Of a stretch of DNA of 6,808 nt, positions 5,341 to 6,808 are shown one piece after another. The stretch is taken from positions 538 to 7,345 of the forward strand of contig MFJA01000058.1 in assembly GCA_001779055.1 (NCBI GenBank), given 5' to 3'. Made by a program: the position numbers and the translations under genes. How positions within the stretch are numbered: position 1 is the stretch's first letter; every line of letters begins with the position of its first letter. The stretch is from Candidatus Gottesmanbacteria bacterium RBG_16_37_8 (GTDB taxonomy: Bacteria > Patescibacteriota > Microgenomatia > 2-02-FULL-39-11). The notes beneath the pieces are model-generated. The model did no database searches, was not told the DNA's origin, and saw only the letters and a program-made list of their open reading frames with translations.

Positions 5341-6126
5341 TCAAAACTCAATCTCTTCTAAATCCATCGCCAAATGACTTTCTTTAAAAATCGCTTTTGC
5401 TTTTTTTAATTCTTTTTTTAAACTCGCCTCATTAAGAAATGGATTGTGATGAACCAACGCCAGTTTTTTCACTCCGGCTTCTTTGGCAATTAAACTAGCC
5501 CCTTCGGTTGTCACATGTCCATCGTAAATCATCTCCTCTAGCTTAAGATCTTTTGCTTCCTTTTCTCCTAACGGCTCATGCTCATGCAGTAATAAATCAA
5601 CTCCCTTGACAAATACAATACTCTCCCGAGTCGGCTCTCCGTCAGTTATATAAGCCATGTTTTTTCCATTTACAAACTCCAATCTGAATCCCAAGCTAAC
5701 TTCACCCCGATGATTCTGTTTACGTACTTTGAACCGGTAATTTTTAAGATTTTTCCAGCCCTCCCCAACCGCTTTCCATTCAAAATTGCTGTATTTCTTC
5801 TCATAATCAATCGGAAAATGTTCCATCTCCACAAATTCTGAAAAAACCTGCCTGCCCGCTTTGGCATAAACCGTTACTTTCTTCTTCTCAAAAAGCTCAA
5901 AGGCAGCATAAAATCCGAAGGTATGATCCAGATGATAATGCGATAAAAAAAGATGTATTTCGCGAGCCTCACTTAATAATTTCTTTCCCGCACTTTCGGC
6001 AAAACGGAATAATCCGGATCCGGCATCCAGAACAATTAATATACTCTTATATGGTATTGCATAACATGCCGTCTGCCTGCCGAAACTTCCGAAATAACCG
6101 TTTGTTCCTAACGGAATCATTTTCAT
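5341..6126 (-). CDS. Metallo-beta-lactamase-fold metal-dependent hydrolase
   Basis: A 261-residue soluble MBL-fold protein. Motifs in order: first strand and turn PLGTNGYF (5-12), Asp34 in LDAGSG (33-38), the metal motif SHYHLDH (62-68, His63, His65, Asp67, His68), His139 in QNHRG, Asp162 in YITDGEP (159-165), His204 in GHVTTEGA (203-210), and His226-His227 in VHHNP. The GHVTTEGA...LVHHNP tail is in the style of RNase Z and cyclic-phosphodiesterase relatives, but the RNase Z exosite arm is not visible, so the substrate stays open. The ATG at 6126-6124 overlaps the upstream hydrolase stop as ATGA; a second ATG two codons later could also serve. No strong Shine-Dalgarno is present, so coupling to the upstream gene is likely. 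It ends in TGA just before the vapBC promoter. Confidence 0.85.
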   Translation of the reverse strand: MKMIPLGTNGYFGSFGRQTACYAIPYKSILIVLDAGSGLFRFAESAGKKLLSEAREIHLFLSHYHLDHTFGFYAAFELFEKKKVTVYAKAGRQVFSEFVEMEHFPIDYEKKYSNFEWKAVGEGWKNLKNYRFKVRKQNHRGEVSLGFRLEFVNGKNMAYITDGEPTRESIVFVKGVDLLLHEHEPLGEKEAKDLKLEEMIYDGHVTTEGASLIAKEAGVKKLALVHHNPFLNEASLKKELKKAKAIFKESHLAMDLEEIEF

Positions 6127-6808
6127 AAATATCGTCTAAAGGTTAAAACAGTTTTATTAATCGCCTCTTCTTTATACAACTTTTCGTTTTCTCCCCCGAA
6201 TCCGTGATCCGCTCCTTTTATTGTAATTAATTTTGCCTCACCAGGTTTGTTTTTAATATATTCTAGTGAATCTTTATACGGTACATAACTGTCGTTATCT
6301 CCATGTATTATAACTACAGGTAATCTTATTTTCGCCAACTCTTTATAAGGAAAATACCAATTCATCTCATCAAAGAGTTTTTTCCCTATTCTGAAAGGCT
6401 TGCCGTCGTTAGGTATAGTTGTCCAGCCCTTTTCCTCTAAATCTCTTCTCATCCTTGCCATCTGATTTTTCAGCCAGGGTAAATAGGGATTGATAAAAGT
6501 ATGATCGTAATTCAAAACCGGATACCATAAGCATAAAAATTGCAATTCTTTCCGCTTCAGAGCGGCAAAAATTGTGGCGGTACCTCCCCCGAAACTGGCT
6601 CCCAGTAAACCGATTTTTTTAAATCCCTTCCTCTTTACTTCCCTTACAGCTGCCTCCAAATCCGCTAATTCTCCCTCTATTGTCATCTCAACCGACCGTC
6701 CCCCGCTCTCCCCGTGACCGCGGAAATCAAATCGGAAAACACCGTAACCTAAATCAGCCAATTTTTTAGATAAAGGCGCAAACATCCCGTCTTCATCTTT
6801 ATCAACTG
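6123..6808 (-). CDS. Alpha/beta hydrolase (serine esterase/peptidase type), 5' end outside the window
   Basis: The open frame continues through the right edge, so the true start is missing; the ATG at 6785-6783 is internal, since the coding sense runs on upstream as VDKDEDG, a common lead-in to this part of the fold. Numbered from that Met, the marks are FDFRGHGESGG (19-29), the nucleophile elbow GASFGGG (62-68) with Ser64, catalytic acid Asp165 in HGDNDSYVP (161-169), and His194 in GADHGFGG (191-198). The triad is complete, so it should hydrolyse a small ester, thioester or peptide; the substrate cannot be told. No signal peptide can be judged without the N-terminus. It overlaps the MBL-fold gene by 4 bases, forming one transcription unit with it. 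Confidence 0.88.
   Translation of the reverse strand, partial: VDKDEDGMFAPLSKKLADLGYGVFRFDFRGHGESGGRSVEMTIEGELADLEAAVREVKRKGFKKIGLLGASFGGGTATIFAALKRKELQFLCLWYPVLNYDHTFINPYLPWLKNQMARMRRDLEEKGWTTIPNDGKPFRIGKKLFDEMNWYFPYKELAKIRLPVVIIHGDNDSYVPYKDSLEYIKNKPGEAKLITIKGADHGFGGENEKLYKEEAINKTVLTFRRYL

Noticed and set aside
5301..5351. Longer VapB start adding 17 residues
   Set aside because: The added stretch consists of the promoter and operator bases, upstream of the predicted transcript start.

Overview
The window is an AT-rich bacterial segment with seven protein genes, six on the minus strand and one on the plus strand. Two genes are cut by the window edges. No rRNA, tRNA, CRISPR array or insertion sequence is visible. 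The host cannot be named from the sequence. Low GC, few Shine-Dalgarno sequences, a near-leaderless promoter, tight ATGA overlaps and this gene mix (eukaryote-type hexokinase, VapBC, small hydrolases) would suit a Patescibacteria-like or other uncultured lineage, but the T-box-like leader is a device known best from Firmicutes, Actinobacteria and Chloroflexi. Overlapping ATGA gene junctions show that TGA is a stop codon here.

Right side (6808 down to 4630, minus strand): an alpha/beta hydrolase (5' end outside the window) overlaps by 4 bases a metallo-beta-lactamase-fold hydrolase. Directly after it lies a strong sigma70-type promoter with a palindromic operator, driving a VapB antitoxin and VapC PIN-domain toxin pair that also overlap by 4 bases.

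Middle: a plus-strand membrane methyltransferase of the isoprenylcysteine carboxyl methyltransferase type (3986-4591) converges on vapC and diverges from a minus-strand eukaryote-type hexokinase (2575-3903 with the start preferred here). A promoter overlapping the first predicted codons supports the shorter hexokinase start.

Left side (about 2574 down to 1, minus strand): a roughly 315-base structured, relatively GC-rich leader whose 3' end has the architecture of a T-box antiterminator (a 7-base UGGCACA bulge between two helices) and an alternative intrinsic terminator whose U-run touches the start codon of the next gene. That gene is an Asp/Glu-type amino acid racemase with both catalytic cysteines. 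It overlaps by 11 bases a long divergent member of the anthranilate phosphoribosyltransferase (TrpD) family, which runs off the left edge and is interrupted at codon 26 by a UGA that can be bypassed only by a frameshift at a CCC-UGA site.

The most interesting unit is this last one: a probable tRNA-sensing leader controlling a racemase plus a divergent phosphoribosyltransferase, with a possible +1 recoding site at the start of the second enzyme. The bulge predicts a tRNA with G at position 73. No known pathway with this gene pair can be named from the sequence alone.
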